A stretch of 64,000 nt of DNA from Rhinopomastus cyanomelas. Taxonomy: Eukaryota; Chordata; Aves; Bucerotiformes; Rhinopomastidae. Positions 1 to 12,582 of this stretch are shown here, piece after piece; within the stretch, counting starts at the first letter, position 1, and each line of letters begins with the position of its first letter. The position numbers and the translations under genes are program-made. The stretch lies in contig VXBP01005591.1 in the NCBI GenBank assembly GCA_013400115.1, positions 139,255 to 203,254 on the forward strand, read 5' to 3'. The notes under the pieces were generated by a model. It was not told where the DNA came from. It saw only the letters and a list, made by a program, of their open reading frames with translations, and did not search any database.

Positions 1-3000
1 CCCCCAATCCAGACTCCTCAAAATTATGACAAATGTTAGAAGGAAGAATGAAATGGGACAGATGAAAGACATTTTACTCTGCCAACTCTGCTTTGGAGTT
101 GTACCCGCAGTTTTGTCCTTGTACACACAGACTGCTGGATATAAACTATCTAATTCCCAATATTTAGAATATGTGGTACTTTAGTTTTCTAGACTCTACT
201 CTATCCTCTCCTCTATCTGAACCAGTCTTGACAGTCTAGCTTGACCAGAGTACCTTACAGGAGTTTAATCTGTTTAGTACCATATTTTCTAGGACAATCT
301 GATGTGAACTGTTAAACTAATGCATCATTGGAAAGAGCTGTCACTTTAAGAATGTATTAATGTCACACACCAGGAAGGTGAAAAGCAAGGTAAAAAATGT
401 GTTATGCAAAACATGGTGCCCTCTATGAAATACAGTTTCTGGAGGGCAGATGGCTGATAATGCTTTTTGAAAAGACTAGTCTCCCTGCCCAATTCTCCGC
501 GCAAAAAACACTCCCTAAAACCAACACTAGACAACACTAATTACTAGGAATTGTGCTTTGGTGCTAGCCAGCCTGAGTTTATCGATTGTATAACTCACCT
601 AATGCAGTATTACTACACTTGAATGTTGTAAGAAAAGCAAGAGATTTATTATGAGATTATTATTTTTTTATCTTTAAAAACAACATTTTATTATTTCTTT
701 TGGAGCTTTAGCTAGGTTCACTAGAATAGGTCTGCAGGGTACGACTGGGTAGACGTGCAGCTTGATCTGGTTCTGCCCACTACGAGTATATGTGTTATTT
801 TACTGTGGATGTCAGTTTTTTCTCTGCAGCCAGCACCTTCCTCATTCAAAACCAGAAGAAATGAAGTGGGTTTTGAAGGGTATCAATTTCTGTGACTTCT
901 GCCAAAGGGCTCTGCTGTCCCTTTACTTAACTCATACCAAAGCTTGCCTGCAAGGTATGAGACAAGCCAGAGGAACCACTAACTGTATCTTTCCGAAGGC
1001 CTGCAGAGATGATTGTGAAAGAAAACTCAGAAGTCTGGTATCTTTGGTTTCTGGTTGCTCTTGAATGAATCCTGCTTATAGTTTGTGCTTCCAGTTCCTG
1101 CAATGAGGAGGAGAAAATTTTAGTGCCCAACATTCTCCAGTTACATGATGTTGCTGACTTGTGCTCACTGGGGAATGTGCAGTTGGTATAAAGGATTTTC
1201 TTAGCCTTGTGCTTTTGCAAATTTTGCTTCATGTCAGTTAAAGACACATGGCTATACAGTTTGAATTGCTAGAACAGTAGGCTGGGTGCCTCAAGTGCTG
1301 ATTCTCTCACCTTCGCTATTTTATGAAGTGTGAGAAGCAATGATTGAATATTACATGCAGAATGCTCTTCCTAAGATATGAAATGTTCTGGAGACTTGAG
1401 GAGTGGAGGGTGGTTCTGTTTGTTTTGTTTTGCTTTTCCACATATATTTATGATAAAATATATCAGTCTTCCTTCCCATGGATGAAACCCATCTGCTGCA
1501 AAAGTTGTTTCAGAATCTTGGTTCTTTCTATGCACTCTGATGAACGTTGTGAGATTTCATTTATATGTGGCCTTTAAAGGATTGTGTGGCTTGCTGTTGT
1601 GGTTTCTTCTGACCAACACTGTTCCAACATTGAATTGCAGAATGTATTGATCTAAAAAATAGTGAAAAGAAAGTTTTACTGAAGCTTAAAGAAAAATGCA
1701 ATAATTCAGATTTGACTTAAGAGTTTGATACTTCCCTACAGCTAGTGTTAACTGTCATGTAGTGCTCATAACACACTTAGACCCGTGTGAGATGTCAAGC
1801 ATTGTATTCAGCCATTTTCCTGGCAACTCTTCTTGTGCTTTTCATTTTGTTTATCCCTTGAACAGTAAACAGATGTATGAGTTCATGGTGGCTGCTTGCA
1901 AATCAGTGCTTTGGCCATGAGTGTTTCTGCAGGGGTCACTGTGCTAGAATCTATTTAAATCTTCACCCAAAAAAACCCCAAAACCAAAACAAACCAGCCA
2001 AGCAATGCCCCAAACCACACTAAAAAATGGGGAAATACTGTTTGGTTAATCCCAGAAGAATTGAAAAGGAGACTCTCATTTCATTTACATAAAGCTGTGC
2101 ACTGTGAGTATCTTAGACTTGGGCAGGAATTCAGGGTGCTTGTTCTTTTGAGGAATCAAGCCTATAAGCATTTCAGAATCTTAAAGTTTAATTACCCTGA
2201 CTTGTGCTTTTTTCATTTTTAGTAGTACTGCTTGCCTACGGGATGGAGGCTTGATTGCTAAAGTCTGTTAAGGCATTAAAAGAATTTTTTTTGTAACAAT
2301 CAGCTAAGTCTCTCTGGTTACAGAGTCTGGTAAAATTTTCTTTCAAACTGCGTAGTTGCTTTGCGTGCTAGGAGCAGTGTGCCTCCTTCGTGTGGTCATC
2401 CATTCTAATGAGAAGCCCATAAATGCAATAAATAAGCCATGGTTATGTTTAGGGGATGTTTTTTATTTGCAATTTTCTGCTTGTTTTTTGGGCTTTTATA
2501 ACTAAGTAAAAACAAATTAAAAAAAAAAACATATAGTCTTGTGACATCCAATGCAAACATGCTTTTGTGCCCTTTTTTCCCCCCACTTGAATGGTACATA
2601 GTAACTTTATGGAGTTGACTTGGTTAATATTAAATATTGACATTCCAGATGTAGTGTAAAATCAAAGACAAACTATTTTTATAATATTGTTCTGTGTTCC
2701 AAAAGTTCTGATATTAATTGATTCATAAAGACATTCAAAATAAGTATTAATTATTGAATTACTGAAACTGGATATGGAGAAGAAAAAACACTGAATAGTT
2801 TTACTTGTTTGGATTCGCTGTTGTTGAGATTTTTTTTTCTCTTTGTACATCTTCCTTTGCAAAAAAGAAGTCTCACAAGAACATGTTACATGAATGATAT
2901 AGTAATGTGATTTAACTAAATACAACAACAAATCTTTGAACAGCAACATTAATAAATACTCTAATGTTACTGAAGTAAAAAGTAGCCATGAGTAAAACAG

Positions 3001-3759
3001 GAAGATTTAAGTCTCCAAGAAAAAAGTGAGCTCATGTTCCTGTTAAAAAAATTATGGATTCCATACCAGTTATGTTGCATTAATGGACAGTTTATTGTTC
3101 AGCAAAAGAAATACGGAGGTTCGTCAAAGCAGCAGTAAAAAGAATATCATCTTAGAACAGTTATGTTTTCTTTTAGAACTGATTCTGACTGAATTAGGTT
3201 TTATCTTTGACCTTGAAGTCTGTGGTGCTTGTATAATTTATATGCTGTCCAAATATAGGTACTCAGTGAACTTATAAAATGTATTTGGGTATTTGTGAGA
3301 AGAGGTTTTAGTGGCCAGTTTGATTTTTATGATCATAAGCAGGAAAACCACAATAACCTTAAATTACTTTTTAATCGCTTGCCTTCATGTCCATCTGCAC
3401 TGGTTTAGTTTTTCTCTGCTTTCATAAGAAATTGAATGCAAAACTGCTCTGAAGATAGTTCTGATGAAAACAAAGTCCGTGTGCACATACAAAGGCAAAA
3501 ATACCTTTTGTTTTCCCATTTCTGTGGGACGCAATGCTTGAATGATTTAGTATTTGGTCCCTAATGTATTTAAGCCTGTTCAGCAGGGAGCCCAGCTGAG
3601 ATCCTTAATGAGCAGAGACTTCAGCTGAAGTGAATACTTCTTATGATTATGTCTTTCCTGGATTTAAGGGGTAGTGGAAAGAGATGTAAAGGTTCCCTTT
3701 ATGAGTGATTTATGTGAGTTTGTGCTTTTTCACACGCAATGAGAATGCTTTAATGCTAG
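1..3759. other. Unique AT-rich sequence, no gene seen
   Basis: About 3.8 kb with no recognisable gene or transposon. Short open frames occur on both strands, the longest about 106 codons at 927-1247 on the minus strand. They overlap one another, lack recognisable motifs and are of chance length. The only structured element seen is an A/C-rich tract near 1965-2020. Confidence 0.6.
1965..2020. repeat. A/C-rich low-complexity tract
   Basis: A run made almost only of A and C, alternating short A runs with C pairs or quartets. Similar tracts recur at about 9.05, 11.53, 19.32, 24.62, 25.95, 28.20, 31.22, 34.02 and 55.74 kb, nearly all with the A/C strand on top. No coding content. Confidence 0.6.
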
Positions 3760-4080
3760 TCACAGAATGCACTGGGTTGGGACAGTTAAAGGTCATTTAG
3801 TCCAATCTCCCTGCAATGAGCACAGACATCTTCAGCTACATCAGGTTTCTCAGAGCCCCATGTAGCCTCACTTTGAGTGTTTCAAGGGATGGGACCTCCA
3901 CAACCTCTCTGGGAGACCTGTTCCAGTGTTTCAACACCCTCATTGTGAAAACATCTTCCTTATATCTAGTCTAAATCCACCCTCTTTTAGTTTTAAAAAG
4001 TACTCCTTGTCCTGTCATAATGCCTTAACAAAATTTTCCTCATCATCTTTCTTGTAGACTCCCTCTTTCTAGACTTTACA
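3760..4080 (-). mobile_element. CR1 LINE, 5'-truncated, old
   Basis: Read on the minus strand this is the 3' part of a CR1 element. The plus strand begins with the reversed tail (a cacagaatgc-type start, then gtccaatctccctgcaat) and runs through the reversed blocks 'acctctctgggagacctgttccagtg' in spirit (3903-3929) and 'cattgtgaaaacatcttcctt' (3941-3961). It ends near ctttcttgtagactccctc. It is well diverged from the copies near 14.7 and 62.8 kb, so it belongs to an older subfamily. No coding potential remains. Confidence 0.85.
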
Positions 4081-6214
4081 TTTTGATCTTCAGGACTTTA
4101 GCAATAGTACTGTCTCATTAAGTGTCCTTAATAAGTAGAAATCTGTGGATTTAAAATACTTAGCAGCAATTTTTTTCTATAACAAGAGAAAAAATATCTT
4201 TGAGTAGGAGACACTATATCCATTACTATCTCAATTTCTGCACTTTCTCTTTAAAATCCTAGAATGAACTCTACTTGTACAGTACTTGTCTTGACTAGCC
4301 TTTTTCTTTATTTGCCTTTTGCTGCTGCTGCTATAGAATTACCTGCAGGACTTCAGTCATAGTAGGAGAAATACCTCTTGGTGTTCTGAAGGCAAGTGGT
4401 TTCATGTGAGCTGCTTCCTGGAGTTCATACTTACAGGTTGACTAAAACTGCCTCCTTTTGACTTCAGCCCCACTGTCTTTCACAAAAATCTTGAACTACA
4501 TGGCACTAACTAATGTTGATTATGTAATAATTAGTAGCATTCTGTTGTCGGCAATTTCCTTAAAACACTAAAACAAGATATGAATGTTTTTCATACTGAG
4601 TGATTTTTCAATTCAGTTTGCAGATGTCCTGTAACAGTTCTGCTACTCTGTGATGCTCCATATAGCTATAGATCTGAGATGTGCCCCGGGTGATTCACAA
4701 GATCTGGAGGTGGTATCAACAAAGAAATTCCAGTTGCAGGTTCATTTGAAGGGATCCCAGTCAAAACGGAAAAGCTTCACAAACGTGAAAGTGGGCTGGT
4801 TTTTATTCATTATTTTCTCTATAGTGATGAACTCTGCTTGTTTGGATGTGTGCACTTGCATGGACCAAAATTTGTTGCAAAAAAACCAGCAAAAACAAAG
4901 GGCAGAGGAAAGCGGCTCTTCAGCCTTGGGTTTAATTTTTTTCCTCTAAGTTAATTTTCAGTTTTCAAAGAAAGGTTTTGCTGTAATTAGGCTATTTATC
5001 TGTTTGCTAGAGATTCTTCCTCTTACACCCAGAGAACAGAAAGATAGGACCTGAGAGCTGAGAACCATTCTGACCTGCAACAGAAGTCCACTCAGCAAAG
5101 AAATATGTCTCTGTGTTATGTCCCTTCCCAGTTTATGGAAGTTAGCCATTTCTACATCCTTGTATGATAACATGAGGGGGTAAGCACTTGAGAAAGCAGT
5201 GCAGTACATCTCCAGCTCATGCTGACAGGGAAGCAGAGACTGGAAATGAGCTACCAGCTTGATCTAAAGAGCTTCCACAGGCAAATCTGAGAATAGGTTT
5301 CTTGTGGACACTTTATGGATGGCTCTCATTGTTCTTGTTGTGCAACTCCTTGCTACAGCCATTTATATTAAGCAGCCCCCTGGAGTGCTTAGTCTTCTGT
5401 AGATGGTCAGGAGAGGCTATGCGTTTGGAGGGAGTTTCATGGATTGGATTTGACCTCCACAGCAAATGACCTGTGGAAATCCTTGAGATTCTCGCCTAGA
5501 CAAACAGAAAGCATGCATTTCCTTCATCAGTGGCCTTCAGTGGTTTAATTTGCAGAATTTTCTCTCTTATCTTCTAGTGCATTTTGAGACTGATCAGCAA
5601 CTTGTCAATCCTCTAAGACAAGGACAAAAGGCCGTGTCTTTCAATTTCTGCCTCGTAGGTCTATAATTGTTTGAGATGTGTTTTGTGTCTTTCTTTTGTG
5701 ATATCTTCTCCCTGCAGCAAAGGTAGCAAATCCAGGATGTAATTGACTTGGTAACAGCAGACTGGTTTGTGAGCCACCAGCCATATGCGCACAGTGGTGA
5801 CACAGCAAACGGTATAAAGCAGAGTACTACAAAAGAAGTGCACGTCTTCCCACAAATGTCAGATGCCCAAGTCACTGAAACCTGTAATATTTTCCCCATG
5901 TGCAAGCAAGATAGATCTGCTTGTGAAAATAATTAAAAGGCTGAGGGGAAAGAATAATAAAAAGCAACAGAATGTGTGCAATGTTTCCATGAAAAGCTGC
6001 CTAATTTTACTTGCATTGGTTTAACAAGAGTGTTTCCCATCTGGTTGACACTAGAAACAAGCAGCTCTTAAATTTTTGGCAAGAGGTTTGTTAATTTATT
6101 GCTCTTTCTGAGGTTGCATTTTTATGAACTGTCATTGGCTGTTTCTAGACCCTGTCAGGAAAGTGCACGTGGATCATACTGTGGGAAGAGGAAAGATTTG
6201 TGTAGAAGACTGTG
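4081..6214. other. Unique sequence, no gene seen
   Basis: No transposon or convincing exon recognised. Open frames of 80-103 codons (4650-4949 plus, 4958-5209 minus, 5594-5905 minus) show no family motif and overlap frames on the other strand. Confidence 0.55.
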
Positions 6215-6653
6215 ACCAGAAGGCTAGTGAAGGGACTAGAGGGAAAGTCTTGTGGGGAAAGGCTGAGTGAGCTGGGGTTCTTTAACCTGGAGAAGAGGGG
6301 ACTCGGGGGAACCTTATCACTCTCTATAACTACCTAAAATGAACCTGTAGACAGGTGGGGGTAGGGCTTTTCTCCCAGGCAACTAGTGATAGGACAAGAG
6401 GGTAGGGCCTGAAGCTGCACCAGGGGAGGTTTAGATTGGATGTTAGGAAGCACTTCTTCACAGAGCAGTGGGGTTAGACATTGAATGGGCTGCCCAGGGA
6501 GGTGGTGGAATCCCCATCCCTGGAGGCATTTAAGGAAAGACTGGATGTGGCACTTAGTGCTGTGGTCTAGGTGATTGTTGTGATGTTAGGTCATAGGCTG
6601 GGCTTGATGATCTTGGAGAGCTTTTCCAGCCTCAGTAATTCTGTGATTCTGTA
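6215..6653 (+). mobile_element. CR1 LINE 3' end
   Basis: Plus-strand CR1 with the usual order: aggctgagtgagctgggg, a cctggagaagagg block, a tataactac block, cttcttcacagagcagtgg, gggctgcccagggaggtggt, and the tail ending ttctgtgattctgta. It is 5'-truncated and non-coding. It ends in its natural 3' tail and is followed 24 bases later by a second plus-strand CR1 piece. Confidence 0.9.
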
Positions 6654-6676
6654 AGGCACACTTAGATGTGCACATA

Positions 6677-6866
6677 GAGTGCAGTGCTGCGTACAATGCT
6701 GGGCTTCCCAGTTCAAGAGACAGCAGTAACTACCAGAGAAAGTCAAGCAAAGATGCTAAGGGCACTAGAGCATCTTCATTGCAAAGAAGGGCTGAGGGAC
6801 TGGGAGCTGTTCAGCCAGAGCAGAGCAGGCTGAGAGGGAATCTGATTAATGCTGATCAATAGCTAA
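6677..6866 (+). mobile_element. CR1 LINE internal fragment
   Basis: A plus-strand piece of the CR1 region just after the RT frame: gtgcagtgctgcgtacaatg, cccagttcaagagaca, a gagaaag/aaggctgag block and gagagggaatctgattaatg. It lacks both the 5' part and the 3' tail, so it is either a rearranged fragment or part of an older copy that the element at 6215-6653 landed in. I could not find its upstream half. Confidence 0.7.
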
Positions 6867-9800
6867 AGAGCAGTGTTATTTTTATATTGTATAGGAAAAA
6901 CTAAGAGGCAACACATAAAGGAATTTGTATTGAACATTCTTTCTACCTAACCAAAAACATACCATAAATGTAGTTTCTTAGGGCACATAATTCTCATAAT
7001 GCATTAAAATAAGGCTTTTGACTTGTGGCATGTGTCAAGAACCAGACAGAAGCTAACTGCTTTCTGCAGTGCTTATTTAAAGAGAACGTGGTATTGGCTG
7101 ATATTTTCAGCATGTCCTTAAAGGCTATATTTCATCTCCATTCTTCATGCTTTTTCTCTCTGTTCCAAATAAATTTTTTTCACTTAATTTCCATAAGAGT
7201 TGTAAATCTTGCCCTTTTGTTAGCTGTTGTGGAGATGTAAGCAAATAGACTGCTGTTTGGTCTGCTGCAAGTTGTTCTCATTAAGGCATTTTTTTCTCGT
7301 TGCGTTTTATGAACTGTATATAGAATGAAAATGCAGAGGGCAGGCATCTTGGGAAATAAAAAAGCCTATGAATATTTTTGCTGTAAACTGCTCAGACAGA
7401 AAGGGTTGTCTGTTGTGATGTTTTTATCCCCTTTGCACAAAGAAGATTCTGTGTTTTATGAACTTGCTTTTATATGTGTTTAATGCGTGCTGTCTAGCCA
7501 TCAAGGCACCAGAATGTGGATGTAGCTGTTTACGTGGGAAACTCAATGAATCTTGACTATGGCTGTGCATGCGTTAGGAGGTGCACATGTCCTTAGGTCA
7601 CACTCGGTCTGTTCAATGCCTTGCAGCACCCAAATGTCAGCCCTTGAAACACGTAGGTTAAACACGTATTAGTGCTGTTCTGCCACAGGAATGGGAACAA
7701 ACGTTCAACACCAAGCAGTCCTTTGTGTGCATGAATGAATGTGCCTAATAAGGAGAAAAGGGACCTGGTAGAAATTATTAAAATGCTCAGGAGGGAAGAG
7801 TGTTTCTGTGTGATAATTCAGTGTGATGAATATCACATAGAAAGCTAAAGGGAGGGTCTTTTTCACAATTGGATTGTTAATATAGACACATTGCAAATTT
7901 AGTAGTTATGTTGGTAGGTCTCCTAAGTTTCCCTAGGTGAAAGTTAAAAAATACAAAATAATTAGGGGCCAGTAATGCTGATGATGATGTGGGAAGCTAA
8001 AAGAAAATATTTATGGTCAGTGAAATCCTATTGACTTTAGTATATCTAGGATCAGACAATAAATTACTGCTTTCTCATGGTTTTTTTAGGCTTATTGAAC
8101 TTAAGTAATGATATCCCTATTTTATTTCTCCCCTTTGAAATCCTAGAGGGGAAGGGGAGAGAAGAAAGAAGGTGATAAGGGAAAGCAAATATATTCATCT
8201 CCCTGGCAGTCACTGAGTTGATTTTACAACCTCGCTGTTCTATACTGCAGCACAGTAAGTGATTTGGATCAGAATGATCTTATCGCACAAAATTCAAATG
8301 CTTGTTTTCTACTCTTCCATTTTAGAGACAGAATTCCTAGAATATTCATGTCATTTTCCAGGCTAATTGATTCTTCACGTGAAGACTAAGTTCATTAAAA
8401 TACAGGGGTAAATATTCGTGTTTTTGAGCGTCAGGTTGTTTTGTAGCTATTTCTTGAAGGAGTAGGTCTTGAGTTTGCTTTAGGATTGGTTTTTTTTAAT
8501 CCAAATACAACTGTATTATGTACTTCTGTATGCTTTTCACTTAGTATAAGGATCAATTTACTTTGTTAATGATCAAATTATTAGGAAATGATGCTATGAA
8601 AAAAACTCTGCCATTAAAGAAAATACTATTTCTGCAAAGATTCTACACGCTCAATGCAAGCTAATGCTGTTTTCATCAAAAGTTTTCATAGAGCCCCATC
8701 TATTTGAATGTATAACAGTGATGGATTATTAATAATGTTCAGTCCTGTCAGAGACGAGTCCTCCTTTACTGACAGAAAACAGCAGTTGATTGGATACTTT
8801 ATGCTTGTGAGGCTAGTTAATTACATCTGAAGGAAAGGATTTTAATTGATTTCAGTAACTGCTGTACAAAATAATTTAATTCACTTGGGTGTGAAAGACT
8901 GCACATCCATTTTTATCCTTTTTAAAAAATCTTGAATATTTGTTTAAGCTTTTTAAAAAATAAACCAAACTCTCACAATATTTTTCAAAACTGGTAGCAA
9001 TTTGGTACAAACTTAACTTGTCTATTCAACTTTTCAGTAAACAGACGAAAAATAAAACCCCACAACCCAAAATGCCACCTTCACACAAATTTCTGTAGCA
9101 TTAGTGTTGCAATCTTTGTATGAGGTTTGGAAAATAGTGTTGTGTATGCGTCCACACCTCCACAGCCCACCCAAAGACTAACTGGAACAGCATCTTGGGG
9201 AGAGGAGTGCCTGAGCACTTTCCTCTTCACAGCCCTGGCTGGTGATATTGTGGAAGACACAGGTGGGTGTTACTGGCAGCTGTAGCTAGGGACAGTCCTG
9301 GCTTTGTGGACTGTCAGTCCTTGGTCCTCTGGACTACAAGGATTTAGCCTCAGAGACACAAACAGTTATGGAAATGTCCATCTTTGCCGCTTTGACTGGC
9401 AGAATGCAGATAGTGGTTTCTTTCTTTCATGGGTTTCTACCTGTTTGTGTGTTTGGGTGAGCAGATATATGTGCTCTGTCAAGCTCATCTTAAAGCTTTA
9501 AAGTTTAGTATCACTGTCTGGCATATGTGGCATAACTAAGGTTTACTATTTAAATCTGATTAGCAGGTCTGGCTACGGAGTGAAAAAGAAATAGAATTAA
9601 TTTGTGACTTGGGGATGAGGCCAAGAACTGAAATAGAAACCATTGTAGGAGGAAACAATAGGAACACTAGTTGTGCTGGTTTCTTATGTTCTTGAGATCA
9701 GAGAGCAGAGCACATTTCAAGGCAACTGAGTGTTGGAAGCATTCACTGTTACTGTGCCCTCCTCATCTACCTCTATAGCCCAGATGGAAATCTATTTACG

Positions 9801-10130
9801 AAATAGAAGCAGGGATAAAGGAATTTAATGGAGCTCAGTTTGCAAAGATTAAAAGATGTGTAGTCAGTGTCAAACACTGTTGAAAAAAGTGGAAGTGTGG
9901 TTAAACTACTTTCATCTGAAAAACTTCACTCAACTTGGTATTTCAGGTTCTTTTATCAAGCATTTAGCTTTCATCAAAACTCTGGGTTTTTTTTTTTCCT
10001 AAAAGATACAAGAAATTTTCATCCAATGTGGATGAAAACTCTGTGGCTGGGCAGTTTCAGTGGTAGAAGCCAGCATACCCTGTGTAAGAAGTTTCTTGAA
10101 AAAAGAATAAAACCTCCCTCCAGCTTTGGG
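6867..10130. other. Unique sequence, no gene seen
   Basis: No transposon recognised. The part at about 8690-8930 is rich in homeodomain-like TTAATTGATT, TTAATTAC and TAATTTAATT motifs and reads like noncoding regulatory DNA, but nothing here proves it. An A/C-rich tract lies near 9048-9078. Confidence 0.5.
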
Positions 10131-10366
10131 TAGAACCTGCCTCTGGCTCAGCCAATCAGCACCTCCACAAGTTAATATATTTTATTGGGAAAATGAGCTC
10201 TTGTGGGCTGTCAGTCTTGTTTGTTTTTCCTTTGGGATTTTGTTTTTCTGGAAGCTCCTTTTTTTTCACCCCCTCTTGTTTGGGGAAAAGTGAACAAGGA
10301 GAAGACATCTGGGATGCAGCCCAGCCCTGTGAAAAATGGAAGAGGAGAAGGCCCCTTGGGTAGTCC

Positions 10367-10765
10367 TCACATTGGAATGTAGTATAGGTGGCAGCGAACA
10401 GAGAGGAGTTGCAGCCAGTGGAAGTCAGTGTGGAGAAGGGTCAGCAGTAACACCAGCAAACCACATGTTCCTAAAGCAGTTGTGACTTTGAGAAGAATGT
10501 GAAGTCCTGCCGTACTCTTAGGAGAAATGTTTGAGAGGTCTCCTGTGTTGGCGATGTGTGTGAACCTGTTGCTGCCTGGAGGGATTGCCAGAGTGTTTTC
10601 TCTTTGGCCTATCATAACAAAAGGTGAGCAACTCTTCCTTGTTTGCTCCATCTCTGATCCCAAGTAGTTTGTCAGTGTGACCAACCAGTGACACCAGGAA
10701 CGTGCCAATACACAGGCAGATATATTTCCTACCATGTATATCTCCTTACTTGTGTCCTTTTCCAC
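10367..10765 (-). other. Unassigned open frame, possible decayed element
   Basis: A minus-strand frame of 132 codons. It stays open upstream past the annotated GTG to about 10849, where it runs into the antisense of a CR1 tail. Near residues 92-111 it has a hydrophobic stretch (ALGTCGLLVLLLTLLH) that could span a membrane. I recognise no family. Frames of this length are expected by chance in 64 kb, so coding status is unproven. An alternative is a remnant of a retroviral or other mobile element, since a CCAAT-like motif (10153-10157) and an AT-rich TATA-like stretch (10174-10187) lie some 200 bases beyond its 3' end. Confidence 0.15.
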
Positions 10766-10846
10766 AGTTGTGATCAGGTCACGTAGGTTGTAAGGTACTA
10801 GATACGTGACTGGACTTTTTGTTCCGTTACATGAATGTTTTGAAGT

Positions 10847-10911
10847 GTTGGTTGGACTTGATGATCTTAGAGGTCCCTTCCAGCTTCAGTGATTCTGTAG
10901 TTCTGTGATTT
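10847..10911 (+). mobile_element. CR1 LINE 3' tail fragment
   Basis: About 65 bases of CR1 terminal sequence: ggttggacttgatgatctta, aggtcccttccagcttcagt, then gattctgtagttctgtga. Upstream CR1 sequence is absent, so this is an extremely 5'-truncated copy. Confidence 0.8.
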
Positions 10912-11647
10912 CTGGTCTGGATTGCCGTTGGTTAAATCCAGTTAACCATTTCTTAGATGTGTTGTGTATTGGCCCAGCCCTCCTACTGTATCAGTTTTTT
11001 GTGGTCTGGGAGACCAAAAGAGACAAGTGAGTCTTTCTTACCAAACTGGATGCTTTAATTACATCTAACAGTAATCTGAGAAACTTCTAGTGATATTGAA
11101 TGCATGTTTTTCTACCATGATGAGAAATTGTTGGCAGTTGCAAAAAAGGAACAATTAAAAATAATTGTAGTGAATGACTCCTTAGAGGAAAGGGGAGAAC
11201 CAGAGGCTTATTTTAACATTGCATCTACCACAGGTTTTGTTCTCCACGTAAACATAATTTCAAGTTTGTATGAATTTAGCAAAGTTAATAAAAGAAAAAC
11301 GCAGCACAGTACAAACAATACGGGGGAGAAACACTGCTGATGTGTTTTTGTCAGGAGTGAATGGAATAATCTTTTTGGGGTCATATAAGGAAAATTGAAG
11401 TCTCTGCGGAGAGGTTAGCAAGCTGTTTTCCAGAATGTGAATAGATGTGTTTCATAAGAAGGGATGAAATCAGCAAAAATTTTGTACATGGAAAGACTGT
11501 ACAACAAATCCTTTGCTTTTTCTTCTGTAGAAAAAGAAAAAAAACAAAAAAACCCCCAAAGAAATAAAGAAAAGTAACAATTATCAAAACGGTCTTCCCC
11601 CCAGGTAAATGACATCAATATGATGTAATATTTCATTAGTCATGGAA
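10912..11647. other. Unique sequence, no gene seen
   Basis: No gene seen. The stretch contains an A-rich tract at about 11528-11576 with C runs. The two minus-strand frames of about 70 codons read through its complement and are low-complexity Phe-rich translations. Confidence 0.55.
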
Positions 11648-12582
11648 AATAACAGCAGGGACTGCAAGGAAGAACTGCCCACCATAAGTGAAGATAAGGT
11701 TCGTGATCACCTGAAAGAACCTGAAAGTGTTCTTCACAGGGACCTGACGGGATACACCCAAGGGTAGTGAGAGAACTGGCAGATGAGGTTACTAAACCCC
11801 TCTCTGTTATATTCCAAAAGTCTTGGCGATCTGGTGAAGTCCCCACTGACTGGAAAAGGGGAAGCATAATTCCTCTTTTCAAAAAGAGTAGGAAGGAGGA
11901 GCCAGGGAACTACAGGCCAGCCAGTCTCACTTCTGTGCCTGGTAAGATCACGGAGCAGATCCTCCTGGAGGCACTACTGAGACAGGAGAATAGTGAAGAG
12001 GTGATTGGGTACAATCAGCATGGCTTCACCAAGGGCAGATTCTGCCTGACAAACCTGGTGGCCTTCTATGAGCAGGTCACAATATTAATGGATGAGGGGC
12101 AGGTGACTGATGTCATTTACCTGGACCTGAGCAAAGCGTTTGACACTGTCCCATATCCTGGTCTCCAAGCTGGCTGGAGCACCTCTCCTATGAAGCCAGA
12201 CTGAGAGAGATGGGGCTGTTGAGTCTGGAGGAGGCTCCGAGGTGACCTTACTGTGGCCTTCCAGTATCTGAAGGGGGCCTACAAAAAGGCTGGGGAGGGG
12301 CTTTTTAGGATGTCAGGCAGCAACAGGACTAGGGGCAATGGAGCAAAGCTGGAGATGGGTAGATTTAGAGTGGATGTGAGGAGGAAGTTCTTCACTGTGA
12401 GAGTTGCGAGAGCCTGGAATGGGTTGCCCAGGGGAGTGGTGGAGGCCTTGTCCTTGGAGGTGTTTAAGGCTGGGCTGGATGGGGCTTTGGCCAGCCTGGT
12501 CTAGGATGGGTTGTCCCTGCCCATGGCTAGGGGAGTAGGAACTGGATGATCCTCTGATCCCTTCTAACCCTGACTGACTGTA
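11648..12582 (+). mobile_element. CR1 LINE with RT piece and internal deletion
   Basis: Plus-strand CR1. It opens in the ORF2 region before the RT core (gaagaactgcccaccataag, ttccaaaagtcttggcgatc, ctgactggaaaaggggaagc), continues through the first half of the RT domain, then jumps at about 12171-12175 (ccaagctgg joined to ctggagcacctctcc) straight to the 3' region. The junction carries a ctgg-type microhomology. The 3' part (ggctccgaggtgacc to gatcccttctaaccctgact) belongs to the subfamily whose tail contains ggccagcctggtctagg and gtccctgcccatgg, shared with the copies at 17.1 and 46.6 kb. It is relatively young: long stretches match the 46.6 kb copy closely. Confidence 0.95.
11767..12172 (+). 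pseudogene. CR1 ORF2 reverse transcriptase fragment
   Basis: Open segment of the CR1 ORF2 polyprotein (endonuclease plus RT), the enzyme that copies CR1 RNA into DNA at the nicked target. About 135 residues of the finger and early palm region remain: NYRP at residues 48-51, QHGFTKG at 84-90, and motif A LDLSKAFD at 119-126 with its catalytic Asp. Motifs B and C (GxPQG and the DD pair) are lost to the internal deletion near 12172, after which the frame reads 3' noncoding sequence. A stop lies upstream in the same frame, and the 5' ORF2 part with the endonuclease is missing. It cannot make an active enzyme. The first codon at 11767 is GTG and is only where the open stretch begins, not a real start. 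Confidence 0.9.

Noticed and set aside
10149..10190. Promoter-like CCAAT and TATA motifs
   Set aside because: Both motifs are common in AT-rich DNA. No LTR ends or target duplication could be found around them, unlike at 27.3 kb.
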